Shown: one piece after another, positions 34,917-45,407 of the stretch
How the letters are laid out: every line of letters begins with the position of its first letter
Position numbering within the stretch: the stretch's first letter is position 1
Source of the DNA: CBDAUN01 sp965200645
GTDB taxonomy: Bacteria; Pseudomonadota; Gammaproteobacteria; Arenicellales; JAJDZL01
Direction: 5' to 3'
NCBI GenBank assembly: GCA_965200645.1
Contig: CBDAUN010000003.1
Span: 372,001 to 436,000, forward strand
DNA length: 64,000 nucleotides
Translations under genes and position numbers: made by a program
The notes under the pieces: generated by a model
Told to the model about the DNA's origin: nothing
What the model saw: the letters and a program-made list of their open reading frames with translations, nothing else
Database searches by the model: none

Positions 34917-35615
34917 ATGGCAAAAGTTGGTAAACGCTACGCTAAAGTCAATGAACTAGTCGATCGGTCGCAGTTCTACCCACTAGAGGAGGCGATTGGA
35001 ATCGTGAAGAACACCGCGTCGGCTAAGTTCGATGAAACAGTCGAAGCTGCGATTAAATTGGGCATTGATCCGAAAAAATCAGATCAAAACGTGCGTGGTT
35101 CAGCAATCCTGCCTCATGGCATTGGTAAGACGGTTAAAGTTGCTGTATTTGCTTCCGGAGAGAACGCTGAGGCGGCTAAGGAGGCTGGAGCAGACATCGT
35201 CGGATTTGAAGATCTAATCGAGCAGGTGAAGAACGGCGTGGTCGACTTCGATGCCTGTATCGCAGAACCAGACGCGATGAAGACGGTTGCGACCGTGGGT
35301 CGCATCTTGGGACCGAAGGGCTTGATGCCAAATCCAAAAACCGGAACAGTCCGGCAGGATGTCGCTGAGGCGGTCAAGGAAGCTAAGGCTGGGAAGGTGG
35401 ACTTTCGTATTGATCGTGCAGGAATTGTCCACTGCAGAATTGGTAAGGCATCATTCGACAACGAAGCACTAACCGAAAATATGCAGGAGTTGATGCGAGC
35501 ATTGAAGCGTGCCCAACCACCGGCAGCAAAAGGGCAGTTCATAAGAAATGTGACTTTGTCCACCACCATGGGACCAGGTGTCAGGGTTGATGCGATACCG
35601 CTGGCGCGAAATTGA
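34917..35615 (+). CDS. rplA: 50S ribosomal protein L1
   Basis: 232 residues. Contains the family core GRILGPKGLMPNPKTGTV and the start KRYAKVNELVDRSQFY. L1 forms the mobile stalk near the E site and in enterobacteria represses its own operon by binding the rplK leader. The gap before rplK here is short, and I could not confirm an L1-binding structure in it. Confidence 0.97.
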   Translation: MAKVGKRYAKVNELVDRSQFYPLEEAIGIVKNTASAKFDETVEAAIKLGIDPKKSDQNVRGSAILPHGIGKTVKVAVFASGENAEAAKEAGADIVGFEDLIEQVKNGVVDFDACIAEPDAMKTVATVGRILGPKGLMPNPKTGTVRQDVAEAVKEAKAGKVDFRIDRAGIVHCRIGKASFDNEALTENMQELMRALKRAQPPAAKGQFIRNVTLSTTMGPGVRVDAIPLARN

Positions 35616-35661
35616 TGGTCGAGTTCAGTTTCAGTCAAATTAATCAATTGGGAAGACAGGA

Positions 35662-36198
35662 ATGAATGCTAATTTACAACGCAAACACGAAATTGTAAGC
35701 GAAGTCAAGAATCGGTTTGAGTGGGCCAACTTAGCTGTACTTGCGCAGTACAGAGGAGTTAACGTTGCTGGCATGAGCGATTTGCGTAAACAGGCCAGAC
35801 ACACCAACGTTGAAATTAGAGTAGTCAAAAATACTCTCGCAAAGCGAGCTGTTGAAGAAACGGAATTTGAGTGCTTGCGAGATTCATTTGAAGGACCTCT
35901 AGCTATTGCTTTGTCTAATGACCCGGTTGCGGCAGCAAAACTAATTTCAGAATTTTCAAAGAAAAATGAAAAATTCAAATTTCAAGCGGGTGCAATGAAT
36001 GGCGTGATGATGGATGCTGATCAATTTAAACAGATCGCTACCTTGCCTAGTCGAGAAGAACTTTTAGCAAAGTTGGTGGGGACTGCTGCATCACCGATCA
36101 GTAGCTTACTGGGAGTGCTGAGTCAAATTCCAGCATCACTCGTTAGAACACTTTCTGCGGTTCGCGATCAAAAGAGCACTGCAGAAGAATATACCTGA
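35662..36198 (+). CDS. rplJ: 50S ribosomal protein L10
   Basis: 178 residues, anchoring the L7/L12 stalk. Shows LAVLAQYRGVNVAGMSDLRKQAR and a C-terminal helix for L7/L12 binding. The gap from rplA is only 46 bases, too short for the long L10-binding leader known from E. coli, so autoregulation may differ. Confidence 0.96.
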   Translation: MNANLQRKHEIVSEVKNRFEWANLAVLAQYRGVNVAGMSDLRKQARHTNVEIRVVKNTLAKRAVEETEFECLRDSFEGPLAIALSNDPVAAAKLISEFSKKNEKFKFQAGAMNGVMMDADQFKQIATLPSREELLAKLVGTAASPISSLLGVLSQIPASLVRTLSAVRDQKSTAEEYT

Positions 36199-36239
36199 AC
36201 AAATATCAACAACTTAATTTAATTACAGGGGAATTGTCA

Positions 36240-36626
36240 ATGTCACTTTCTAATCAAGAAATTCTTGATGCTATTTCAAACATGTCCGTACTGGACTTGT
36301 CTGAACTGATCAAGTCAATGGAAGAAAAGTTCGGTGTGTCGGCTGCAATGCCAGCTATGGCTATGCCCATGGCGTCAGGTGGTGCAGAAGCCGCTGCTGA
36401 ACAAGAGGAAGAGCAGACGGAATTTGAAGTAGTGCTTTCAAGTTTTGGTGAAAAGAAGGTCGCTGTCATTAAGGCAGTACGTGCTGCTTTGGAACTGGGA
36501 CTTATCGAATCCAAGGCGCTGGTTGAAAGTGCACCTTGCACAATCAAGGAAGCAGTTAGCAAAGAAGAAGCTGAACAAATCAAGGCTGATGTGGAAGAAG
36601 CAGGCGGAACAGTAGAAATCAAGTAA
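36240..36626 (+). CDS. rplL: 50S ribosomal protein L7/L12
   Basis: The ATG at 36240 (AGGGGA ahead) gives 128 residues; a TTG two codons upstream is less likely. N-terminal dimerisation helix, Ala/Met/Glu-rich hinge (about residues 38-60), and a C-terminal factor-binding domain with GEKKVAVIKAVRAALELGL. The stalk protein recruits EF-Tu and EF-G. Confidence 0.97.
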   Translation: MSLSNQEILDAISNMSVLDLSELIKSMEEKFGVSAAMPAMAMPMASGGAEAAAEQEEEQTEFEVVLSSFGEKKVAVIKAVRAALELGLIESKALVESAPCTIKEAVSKEEAEQIKADVEEAGGTVEIK

Positions 36627-36697
36627 TTCTGACTGCCTTCTTACATTACCCAAGAGACGAGTTCACGCATTTATCATTTAGATTTTCGTGATTCATG

Positions 36698-36722
36698 ACG
36701 ACTCTATGTTTATAGAGGTCGT
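36698..36722 (+). promoter_or_regulatory. Hairpin between rplL and rpoB
   Basis: A 10-bp stem with one bulged G (ACGACTCTAT with ATAGAGGTCGT, loop GTTT) in the 130-base rplL-rpoB gap. There is no T-run. Its place matches the RNase III processing/attenuation region known in E. coli, so a processing role is plausible. Confidence 0.45.
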
Positions 36723-36770
36723 ATCGCCGTGTACACAATTTAGTATCCAACCAAGCAGGTGCATGCTTCA

Positions 36771-39700
36771 ATGACTTACAGCTTTACAGAAAAGAAAAGA
36801 ATTCGAAAGAACTACGGCAAACGCAAGGACGTCATGCCGGTTCCATACTTGCTGAAAGTTCAAAAGGATTCATACCGCGATTTTCTGCAGACGGATATCC
36901 CTCCTGAAGAACGTGCGAATGTCGGTCTGCAAGCGGCTTTTCATTCAATATTTCCTATTGCCAGTTTCAACGACAACTTGGAATTGCAATTCGATTCCTA
37001 TCGAGTTGACCCTCCCAAGTTCGACGAAAATGAGTGCCGTCAGCGGGGTCAAAATTATGCAGCACCGCTGCGTGTAAAGCTGAAACTCGTATTTTTCGAC
37101 GACGTTGAACCCACTATGGATAAGGGACAACGAAGAATAAAGGATGTCAAGGAAAGCGATGACATCTACATTGGTGACATCCCACTGATGACCGAAACTG
37201 GGTCGTTCATTATCAATGGCACTGAAAGAGTAGTGGTCTCTCAATTACATCGTTCGCCCGGTGTATTTTTTACCCACGATAACGGCAAGATGAATAGTTC
37301 AAACAAGCGTTTATATTCGTGTCGCATCATTCCCTATTGGGGGAATTGGTTGGATTTCGAGTTCGACGCCAAGGATCTCCTATACATGCGAATTGACCGT
37401 CGCAAGAAGATTCCAGCGACAATTCTGCTTAGAGCGCTCGGTCTTGAAGAAGTTGAAATTCTTGAACATTTCTATGAAAGAGAAAAATACACTTTTGTGA
37501 AGAACGACCAAGTCAAAATTACCTTGCAGGAACCGGAACGTTTGCGTGGTTTGTTGGTCGACTTTCCAATTACAACTGCTAAAGGTGCGGTGCTTATCCA
37601 AGAAAACACTCGAATTACGCAGGCACATATCAGGAAGATCAAAAAGCAAAAAGCTCGAGTTCTATACATGTCAGATTCGATCTTGAAAGGACAAAGTCTG
37701 GCCACCAATTTGATTCATCCGAATACGGGAGAAGTTGTCGCACTTGCCAACGAGCAATTCAATGAAAATGGTGTGTTATTAGAACGAATCCGAACTTCAG
37801 GCATCTGTGAGTTTGAAACAATTTATTTTAATGACATCGACCGAGGTCCATACATTTCTGAAACCCTAAGAGAAGATGGACATCCGAATGAACGTGATTC
37901 CCGTGACTTAATTTACAGAATGATGCGCCCCGGTGATCCACCAACACGTGATGCATCAGATAGTCTGTTTCGTAATCTATTTTTCTCGGCAGACAGGTAC
38001 GATTTATCTGGTGTCGGTCGAATGAAACTCAATCGAAAGTTGGGTATCGATAACACTGAAGGTTCGAGCACTCTATCAATTGACGACATTATTGGTGTCT
38101 TAAAAGTACTAATCGATTTAAAGGACGGCCGCGGTGAAGTGGACGATATCGATAACCTCGGAAATCGACGAGTACGGTCTGTGGGAGAACTGGTGGAAAA
38201 TCAATTCCGATCTGGCTTAGCGCGAGTAGAGCGTGCGGTGAAGGATAAGCTTGCGCAACCGGAAGTCGAATCCCAAACCCCACAGGACATGATTAACGCT
38301 AAACCTGTTACAGCCGTCATTCGCGAGTTCTTTAGATCCAGTCAATTGTCTCAATTTATGGATCAGACAAATCCGTTATCGGAAGTAACGCATAAGCGAA
38401 GAGTAACTGCATTAGGTCCTGGCGGACTGTCGAGAGAACGAGCGGGTTTTGAAGTTCGTGACGTTCATCCGACACACTATGGTCGAGTATGCCCAATTGA
38501 AACACCTGAAGGTCCGAATATCGGACTGATCAATTCGCTGGCTGTATATGCCCAGCTCAATAACTACGGTTTTCTTGAAACTCCCTATCGGATAGTAAAA
38601 GGCAACGTAGTCACCAATGATATCCAATACCTATCGGCCATTGAAGAGCACGATTATGTGATCGCTCCTTCAAATGTTGCCGTTGGCACAAGCGGAAGAT
38701 TAGTTAAGGAACTAGTTCCTTGCCGACACAAGAATGAGTTCACCCTTTTAGGATCCGACAAAATCGACTACGTTGATGTTGCACCGGCACAAATTGTTTC
38801 GATTGCAACGGCCTTAATTCCATTTTTAGAACACGATGATGCCAACCGTGCATTGATGGGCTCAAATATGCAGCGTCAGTCTGTGCCTACAATTAAAACC
38901 GAAACTCCATTGGTTGGAACCGGTATGGAACTGACAGTAGGAGTAGAATCCGGTGCAACCTTAAGGGCTTTGCGTGGTGGCATTGTTGACTCGGCTGACA
39001 GCGGCCGGATAGTGATTCGCGTTAACGAGGATGAAACTTCTGAAACTGATTCTGGCGTAGACATTTACGACTTAATAAAGTATCGACGGTCGAATCAGAG
39101 CACTACCATCAATCAACGGCCAATTGCCAATGTCGGTGATGTAATCATGAAGGGGGACATTCTTGCTGACGGCCCCGCCACCAACATTGGTGAACTGGCA
39201 CTAGGACGAAACATTTTGGTCGCGTTCATGGCTTGGAGTGGCTACAACTTTGAGGACTCAATCGTAATTTCCGAGCGGTTGGTGATTGATGAAGTCTACA
39301 CTACAGTTCATATTGAAGAACTATCCGTGGAAGCACGCGAAACCAGACTTGGTAACGAGGAAATTACCCGAGACATACCTAATGTAGGCGAAGAAGCACT
39401 GGCGAAATTGGATAGTGCCGGTATAGTCTACAAGGGTGCAGAAGTATCTGAGGGTGATGTACTCGTCGGTAAAGTTTCGCCGAAAGGGGACATCCAACCT
39501 TCACCGGAACAGAAATTGCTACAAGCCATTTTTGGCGAAAAAGTCGCTGACGTGAAGGACACTTCTTTGAAATTGCCCTCAGGAATGAGCGGAACGGTGA
39601 TTGATGTGCAGGTCTTTACACGCGACGGCGTCGAAAAAGATGACCGGGCAAAGGAAAACCTTCAATACGAGTTACAGCGCCTTGAACAAAACACCTCTGA

Positions 39701-40877
39701 CCAATACCGAATTGAAGAAAAGGCTGCTTTTGACAGAATTGCAAAACTACTTGTAGGGCAGATTGCTGAGGGCGGTCCCGGTCAGATGAAGGCTGGCGAC
39801 GAAATCACCCAAGAATATCTGGATAGTCTGTTGCGCAGAGAGTGGAACGAAATTCGTGTTCGTGATGAAGATGTCGCGAAGAAATTCGAACAGATTAGAA
39901 GACAAATTGTTCTGAAAAAAGAATTCTATGACAAAGAATTACAAAGCAAAAAGGATAAATTGTATAAAGCGGATGACCTGAAACCATCGGTTCGAAAACG
40001 AGTCAAGGTTTTTGTTGCAGTGAAACGTCGTCTGCAGCCAGGCGACAAGATGGCTGGTAGACATGGTAACAAGGGTGTTATCTCCAAAATTGTACCGATT
40101 GAAGACATGCCTTACCTAAGTAATGGAACTCCCGTGGACATCATCTTGAATCCATTAGGCGTGCCATCTCGAATGAATATCGGTCAGTTGCTGGAGACCC
40201 ATCTTGGTTGGGCATCTCGGGAAATTGGCAAGCGGATTGGCGAAATGATTGATGCCAATTCCACAGTTGGGAAATTGCGACGATATTTAGCTCAATTCTA
40301 CACCGCGAGTTATGAAAAGTCTCTGTTAAAGTCGCTTAGTGAAAAAGAAATTCGTGAACTCTGTAACAATCTAAGAGACGGCCTGCCAATGGCAACACCG
40401 GTATTTGATGGTGCTACTGAGGAAGAGGTGAAGGACATGCTGGAGTTGGCAGGTTTGCCTCGGTCCGGTCAGGAAGTTCTTTATGACGGTCGTACAGGCG
40501 AGGCTTTCGACCATCCAATTACTGTTGGTTATATGTATATGTTGAAACTGTCTCACTTAGTAGATGACAAAATGCATGCACGTTCTACCGGTCCCTACAG
40601 TATGGTGACTCAGCAACCGCTTGGCGGAAAGGCCATGCTGGGTGGTCAGAGACTTGGAGAAATGGAGGTATGGGCACTGGAAGCATACGGCGCCGCCTAT
40701 ACGCTACAGGAAATGCTGACTGTTAAGTCAGATGACATGTTTGGCAGATCAAAGATTTACGAAAACATTGTCGATGGTAAACACCACATGGAGGCGAATA
40801 CGCCAGAATCCTTCAACGTGCTGGTAAAGGAAATTCGTTCATTGGGATTGAACATCGATATGCGGAATACAAAGTAG
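36771..40877 (+). CDS. rpoB: DNA-directed RNA polymerase subunit beta
   Basis: 1368 residues from the ATG at 36771 (a GTG 12 bases upstream only adds HAS). N-terminus TYSFTEKKRIRKNYG matches E. coli VYSYTEKKRIRKDFG. The conserved catalytic and C-terminal clamp regions are all present, including GPNIGLINSL, AFMAWSGYNFEDSI, GRHGNKGVISK and GGQRLGEMEVWALEAYGAA. The rifampicin cluster reads SSQLSQFMDQTNPLSE and THKRRVTALGPGGL: the residue matching E. coli Ser531 is Thr (residue 546 here), and Asn518 is Thr, while Asp516 and His526 are unchanged. Confidence 0.98.
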   Translation: MTYSFTEKKRIRKNYGKRKDVMPVPYLLKVQKDSYRDFLQTDIPPEERANVGLQAAFHSIFPIASFNDNLELQFDSYRVDPPKFDENECRQRGQNYAAPLRVKLKLVFFDDVEPTMDKGQRRIKDVKESDDIYIGDIPLMTETGSFIINGTERVVVSQLHRSPGVFFTHDNGKMNSSNKRLYSCRIIPYWGNWLDFEFDAKDLLYMRIDRRKKIPATILLRALGLEEVEILEHFYEREKYTFVKNDQVKITLQEPERLRGLLVDFPITTAKGAVLIQENTRITQAHIRKIKKQKARVLYMSDSILKGQSLATNLIHPNTGEVVALANEQFNENGVLLERIRTSGICEFETIYFNDIDRGPYISETLREDGHPNERDSRDLIYRMMRPGDPPTRDASDSLFRNLFFSADRYDLSGVGRMKLNRKLGIDNTEGSSTLSIDDIIGVLKVLIDLKDGRGEVDDIDNLGNRRVRSVGELVENQFRSGLARVERAVKDKLAQPEVESQTPQDMINAKPVTAVIREFFRSSQLSQFMDQTNPLSEVTHKRRVTALGPGGLSRERAGFEVRDVHPTHYGRVCPIETPEGPNIGLINSLAVYAQLNNYGFLETPYRIVKGNVVTNDIQYLSAIEEHDYVIAPSNVAVGTSGRLVKELVPCRHKNEFTLLGSDKIDYVDVAPAQIVSIATALIPFLEHDDANRALMGSNMQRQSVPTIKTETPLVGTGMELTVGVESGATLRALRGGIVDSADSGRIVIRVNEDETSETDSGVDIYDLIKYRRSNQSTTINQRPIANVGDVIMKGDILADGPATNIGELALGRNILVAFMAWSGYNFEDSIVISERLVIDEVYTTVHIEELSVEARETRLGNEEITRDIPNVGEEALAKLDSAGIVYKGAEVSEGDVLVGKVSPKGDIQPSPEQKLLQAIFGEKVADVKDTSLKLPSGMSGTVIDVQVFTRDGVEKDDRAKENLQYELQRLEQNTSDQYRIEEKAAFDRIAKLLVGQIAEGGPGQMKAGDEITQEYLDSLLRREWNEIRVRDEDVAKKFEQIRRQIVLKKEFYDKELQSKKDKLYKADDLKPSVRKRVKVFVAVKRRLQPGDKMAGRHGNKGVISKIVPIEDMPYLSNGTPVDIILNPLGVPSRMNIGQLLETHLGWASREIGKRIGEMIDANSTVGKLRRYLAQFYTASYEKSLLKSLSEKEIRELCNNLRDGLPMATPVFDGATEEEVKDMLELAGLPRSGQEVLYDGRTGEAFDHPITVGYMYMLKLSHLVDDKMHARSTGPYSMVTQQPLGGKAMLGGQRLGEMEVWALEAYGAAYTLQEMLTVKSDDMFGRSKIYENIVDGKHHMEANTPESFNVLVKEIRSLGLNIDMRNTK

Positions 40878-40935
40878 ACGCAGTCAACTAAGTATTTGAT
40901 AATAAAGTGACAAACGGAAGTTGAGATATAGTCAA

Positions 40936-43900
40936 ATGATGAGAGATTTTGATAAATACATGAGACCGGAAGTCAGGTCAGATGACTTTGATGAAATTCA
41001 AATTGGTCTTGCATCCCCAGAGAAAGTAAAGACCTGGTCTCACGGAGAGGTTCGTAAGCCCGAGACTATCAATTACCGAACCTTTAAGCCTGAGCGGGAT
41101 GGACTGTTCTGTGCAAAACTCTTTGGTCCTACTAAAGATAACGAGTGTCAATGCGGAAAATACAAGCGCCTGAAGCATCACGGAACTATCTGTGAAAAAT
41201 GCGGGGTTGAGGTCACTCATGCAAAAGTTCGACGTGAGCGCATGGGACATGTGGAACTGGCCAGCCCAGTTGCGCATATTTGGTTTTTGAAGAGTTTGCC
41301 CTCCAGACTTGGATTACTACTTGATATCTCGATACGAGAAATCGAAAGAGTTTTGTATTTTGAGGCCTACATCGTTGTAGAACCCGGATTGACATTTTTG
41401 CAACGCGGAGACCTTTTAAGCGAAGAAGCGTATTACGAAAAAGTCGAGGAATTTGGTGCAGAATTCGATGCTCGCATGGGTGCCGAAGCGATACGTGACT
41501 TGGTAAGAAAGATTGATTTTGAAGACGAAGCAAAACTAATGCGGGTAGAACTCGAGGAGGCAAAGTCGGAAACCAAAATCAAGAAACTCACCAAGCGCTT
41601 GAAGCTCATTGAATCCTTCATAGAATCCAAAAATGAGCCGGAGTGGATGATCCTGCAAATGTTGCCGGTTTTGCCGCCGGATTTGCGACCTCTTGTTCCA
41701 TTGGATGCTGGTCGCTTTGCCACTTCTGACCTAAATGATTTGTATCGACGAGTGATCAACCGAAACAATCGGTTGAAACGCCTACTAGAGTTGAAGGCAC
41801 CCGATATTGTCGTCCGTAACGAAAAGCGGATGCTGCAGGAAGCGGTCGATGCATTACTTGACAACGGCCGCAGGGGCAAAACTATCGTCGGTGCGAACAA
41901 GCAAAAACTGAAGTCACTGGCAGACATGATCAAGGGTAAGCAGGGAAGGTTTAGACAGAACCTTCTTGGTAAGCGGGTTGACTATTCTGGACGTTCGGTA
42001 ATCGTAGTCGGTCCAACACTGAAACTGCATCAATGCGGCATTCCAAAGAGAATGGCGCTGGAGTTATTCAAACCCTTTGTGTTTCATAAACTTAAGTTGC
42101 GAGACCCCAATCGCGCCAATATCAAAAAGGCGAAGAAAGCAGTTGAACAGGAGTTGCCCGAAGTCTGGGACATTCTAGAGGAAGTAATTAGAGAGCACCC
42201 GGTTTTATTGAATCGTGCTCCGACACTTCACAGACTTGGAATTCAAGCCTTCGAACCCTTGCTGGTTGAAGGTAAGGCGATTCAACTGCACCCATTGGTA
42301 TGTACACCTTACAACGCGGACTTTGATGGCGACCAAATGGCGGTGCATGTCCCGTTAACAGTTGAATCGCAAATTGAAGCTCGAACTTTGATGATGTCGA
42401 CAAACAACATATTGTCGCCTGCAAATGGGGAACCTATCATTGTGCCTTCGCAGGATATTGTTCTTGGACTTTACTACCTTACCAGAGAGGCAGTTAATGT
42501 AAAAGGTACCGGTAAAGTATTTACTGACGTGGCGGAAGTGCGACGTGCCTATGAAATTGGGGCGGTTTCCGTACATGCGAAGATACGCGTCAGAATTGCC
42601 GAACAAGTTGGTCAGAGTTCCGAAGCGTCCGTAAAGGACACTTTCTACAACACCACTGTCGGACGGGCTTTATTGTCTCAAATTCTGCCGAGCGGAATCG
42701 ATTTTTCGTATATCAATAGAGACCTCAACAAAAAAGCAATTTCGGATGTAGTCAACGAGTGCTATCGACACGTCGGTCTAAAGGAAACCGTTGTTCTAGC
42801 TGACCAACTGATGTACTGGGGATTCGAATATGCAGCCAAGGGAGGCATATCCATTTGCGTTGATGACATTGAAATTCCCACCAATAAACAAGAAATTCTC
42901 GAGCATGCAGACCAGCAGGTTGAAGAGGTACAAAAGCAGGCTCGGACGGGCTTGCTCACTGACGGCGAAAGATACAACAAGGTTGTCGATATTTGGAGTC
43001 ATGCAAGCGACCAGGTAGCCGAAGCGATGATGAGCAGCTTGCGTACCGAGATGGTGATTGATTCAGACGGCACCGAAGTTGAACAAATTTCATTCAATCC
43101 TGTGCACATCATGGCGGATTCTGGAGCGCGTGGTTCGTACGCACAAATTCGCCAACTGGCTGGAATGCGCGGTTTGATGTCAAAACCGGACGGAACGATT
43201 ATTGAAACACCAATTAAGGCGAACTTCCGAGAAGGTCTGGATGTATTGCAGTATTTCATCTCTACACATGGCGCTCGCAAGGGACTGGCAGATACCGCAT
43301 TGAAGACCGCCAACTCTGGTTATTTGACCCGTCGGTTAATCGACGTCTGTCAAGACTTAGTCGTCACCACTGATGATTGCGGTACAGAAGAGGGAATTAC
43401 AATGGAATCCCTGGTCAAGGGTGGAGAAGTAGTCGTCGAACTAACCAAACGTATTTTGGGGCGAACACTGGCCGAAACTGTCAAGAATCCTGTCAATGGT
43501 GAAGATTTGGTAGTCGAGGGCACAGTGATTGACGAACAGCATGTCAAGAAGATTGATCAGCACCGGATTCAGCGGGTAAAAGTGCGTTCACCTGTGACTT
43601 GCAAAACCAGATACGGTATTTGCTCAATGTGTTATGGAAGAGACTTGGGGCGCGGTCATCTGGTAAATCGAGGTGAGGCTGTAGGAATTATTGCTGCTCA
43701 AAGCATTGGCGAGCCCGGGACGCAATTGACTATGCGTACATTTCATATGGGTGGTGTTGCTGAACGTGAACAATCGACTTCCAGTATTGAAGTTCTTACC
43801 AAGGGCACCATCCAATACGAGGGAATCAAGAAAGTTCAGAATACCGAAGGCCACTTCGTTATGACAAACCAGACTGGGTTTCTAAACATTTTTGATAATT

Positions 43901-45291
43901 CCGGGGCAATGTTGGAACGCTACTCAGTGTCCTATGGCGCTGTCATTTCAGTAGCAGATGGTGATGAAGTTGTCCCTGGGCAGATGGTCGCTTCGTGGGA
44001 TTTGCATGTTCGACCAATCATTAATGATGTCGAAGGAGTCGTTCGATTGGAAAATATCAATCTCGGTATCAATATTTCTGAGTTTGATGATGATTCAATG
44101 GATTCCGAAGGTGGTGATTCGCCTCACTACACTGTTCTGGAACCCAAACAATTGGCAGGATCCAAGTCCGATGATTCACCGACGATTGTTGTTTTTACAG
44201 ATGAAGCCACAGAAAAAGCGGATTCAAATCGCGAAGTTCGACACCCATTGAAGCCAGGCACTCAAATTCTGGTTCGAGATCTGCAAAAGGTTAACGTCGG
44301 CGACGTATTAGCTAGAGTTCCGCTTGAAGAATCGTCTACTCGCGACATTACCGGCGGTCTGCCACGTGTGGCAGAATTGTTTGAGGCCAGACGACCGAAG
44401 GAACCGGCTATATATGCCAGACATTCCGGAGTGGTAAGTTTTGGCGATGAAACGAAGGGGAAGATTCGATTGATTATTACCGACGAACAAGGTAATGAGC
44501 ATAAGGAGTTGATTCCAAAAAGCCGAGACAAGAGTATCTTGGTTTTACAAAATCAAGAAGTTGAGCGAGGGGATCCCATTGTTGATGGTTCCCCAGTTGC
44601 TACCGAGATATTGGAACTGCAAGACGTCGAACAACTAACCGCATATATCGTTCAGGAAGTCCAGGAAGTGTATCGCTTGCAGGGTGTAACCATCAACGAC
44701 AAACATATTGAGGTGATCGTCCGACAGATGTTGAGAAAGGGTCGAATTGAGACTGCCGGGTCAACAAGCTTTCTACCTGGTGAAATCGTAGAGTATTCGC
44801 ACTTTCAAAACATCGTGGAGAATATTGAAGCGCATAATGAACAGTGCGAAGAGGAAGACAGGAAAGTTCCACCTACTGCCACCCGAGTTTTACTTGGAAT
44901 AACTAAGGCCTCTCTTAAGACTGAATCGTTTATTTCTGCAGCGTCATTCCAGGAAACCACACGGGTGTTAACCGATGCAGCTGTGAGTGGCAAAGTTGAT
45001 CACCTTCGCGGATTGAAAGAGAATGTGATCGTAGGTCGTTTAATTCCTGCCGGCACTGGATTGTTCCATCATGATGAACGAAAACGGATGCGCAATATTC
45101 AAAAGTCCGAAACCGAAAAATTCTCGAAGATTTCTCAAGAAATTGGAGATACCGAAACTCTGCAGGAAAGCTTTGGATTTCCGAAAGCGCGCGAAAGAGT
45201 TGCAATACTGTCGGATGAAGATTTTACCTTTGCGAGAGAAGCCTTCATTGGCGGCGATAATCGCGAATTCGGTCCTGATGATCTCGACTAA
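40936..45291 (+). CDS. rpoC: DNA-directed RNA polymerase subunit beta'
   Basis: 1451 residues from the ATG at 40936 (a second ATG follows directly, and a TTG lies 15 bases upstream; ribosome-binding site not clear). Contains the N-terminal zinc ribbon CQCGKYKRLKHHGTICEKC, the active-site NADFDGDQMAVHVPL with three catalytic Asp, the second zinc site CKTRYGICSMCYGRD, and the bridge/trigger region GEPGTQLTMRTFHMGG. Slightly longer than the E. coli subunit (1407), with an acidic variable stretch near residues 1050-1100. Last gene before the str operon. Confidence 0.98.
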   Translation: MMRDFDKYMRPEVRSDDFDEIQIGLASPEKVKTWSHGEVRKPETINYRTFKPERDGLFCAKLFGPTKDNECQCGKYKRLKHHGTICEKCGVEVTHAKVRRERMGHVELASPVAHIWFLKSLPSRLGLLLDISIREIERVLYFEAYIVVEPGLTFLQRGDLLSEEAYYEKVEEFGAEFDARMGAEAIRDLVRKIDFEDEAKLMRVELEEAKSETKIKKLTKRLKLIESFIESKNEPEWMILQMLPVLPPDLRPLVPLDAGRFATSDLNDLYRRVINRNNRLKRLLELKAPDIVVRNEKRMLQEAVDALLDNGRRGKTIVGANKQKLKSLADMIKGKQGRFRQNLLGKRVDYSGRSVIVVGPTLKLHQCGIPKRMALELFKPFVFHKLKLRDPNRANIKKAKKAVEQELPEVWDILEEVIREHPVLLNRAPTLHRLGIQAFEPLLVEGKAIQLHPLVCTPYNADFDGDQMAVHVPLTVESQIEARTLMMSTNNILSPANGEPIIVPSQDIVLGLYYLTREAVNVKGTGKVFTDVAEVRRAYEIGAVSVHAKIRVRIAEQVGQSSEASVKDTFYNTTVGRALLSQILPSGIDFSYINRDLNKKAISDVVNECYRHVGLKETVVLADQLMYWGFEYAAKGGISICVDDIEIPTNKQEILEHADQQVEEVQKQARTGLLTDGERYNKVVDIWSHASDQVAEAMMSSLRTEMVIDSDGTEVEQISFNPVHIMADSGARGSYAQIRQLAGMRGLMSKPDGTIIETPIKANFREGLDVLQYFISTHGARKGLADTALKTANSGYLTRRLIDVCQDLVVTTDDCGTEEGITMESLVKGGEVVVELTKRILGRTLAETVKNPVNGEDLVVEGTVIDEQHVKKIDQHRIQRVKVRSPVTCKTRYGICSMCYGRDLGRGHLVNRGEAVGIIAAQSIGEPGTQLTMRTFHMGGVAEREQSTSSIEVLTKGTIQYEGIKKVQNTEGHFVMTNQTGFLNIFDNSGAMLERYSVSYGAVISVADGDEVVPGQMVASWDLHVRPIINDVEGVVRLENINLGINISEFDDDSMDSEGGDSPHYTVLEPKQLAGSKSDDSPTIVVFTDEATEKADSNREVRHPLKPGTQILVRDLQKVNVGDVLARVPLEESSTRDITGGLPRVAELFEARRPKEPAIYARHSGVVSFGDETKGKIRLIITDEQGNEHKELIPKSRDKSILVLQNQEVERGDPIVDGSPVATEILELQDVEQLTAYIVQEVQEVYRLQGVTINDKHIEVIVRQMLRKGRIETAGSTSFLPGEIVEYSHFQNIVENIEAHNEQCEEEDRKVPPTATRVLLGITKASLKTESFISAASFQETTRVLTDAAVSGKVDHLRGLKENVIVGRLIPAGTGLFHHDERKRMRNIQKSETEKFSKISQEIGDTETLQESFGFPKARERVAILSDEDFTFAREAFIGGDNREFGPDDLD

Positions 45292-45327
45292 TTCATAAAA
45301 ACTCTCTGTAATTTGGTGCAAATTAAG

Positions 45328-45356
45328 TTGAAATTGCTTTAACTTTCAGGTAACAT
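45328..45356 (+). promoter_or_regulatory. Putative promoter of the str operon
   Basis: TTGAAA at 45328-45333 and TAACAT at 45351-45356 are separated by 17 bases, a good sigma-70 match. Transcription would begin around 45363 and read into rpsL through the hairpin at 45408-45430. Confidence 0.45.
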
Positions 45357-45407
45357 CTATCGGTTGAACCTGGCAGCAAAAACATCTGCATTAAAGCCGG
45401 GCGATTG

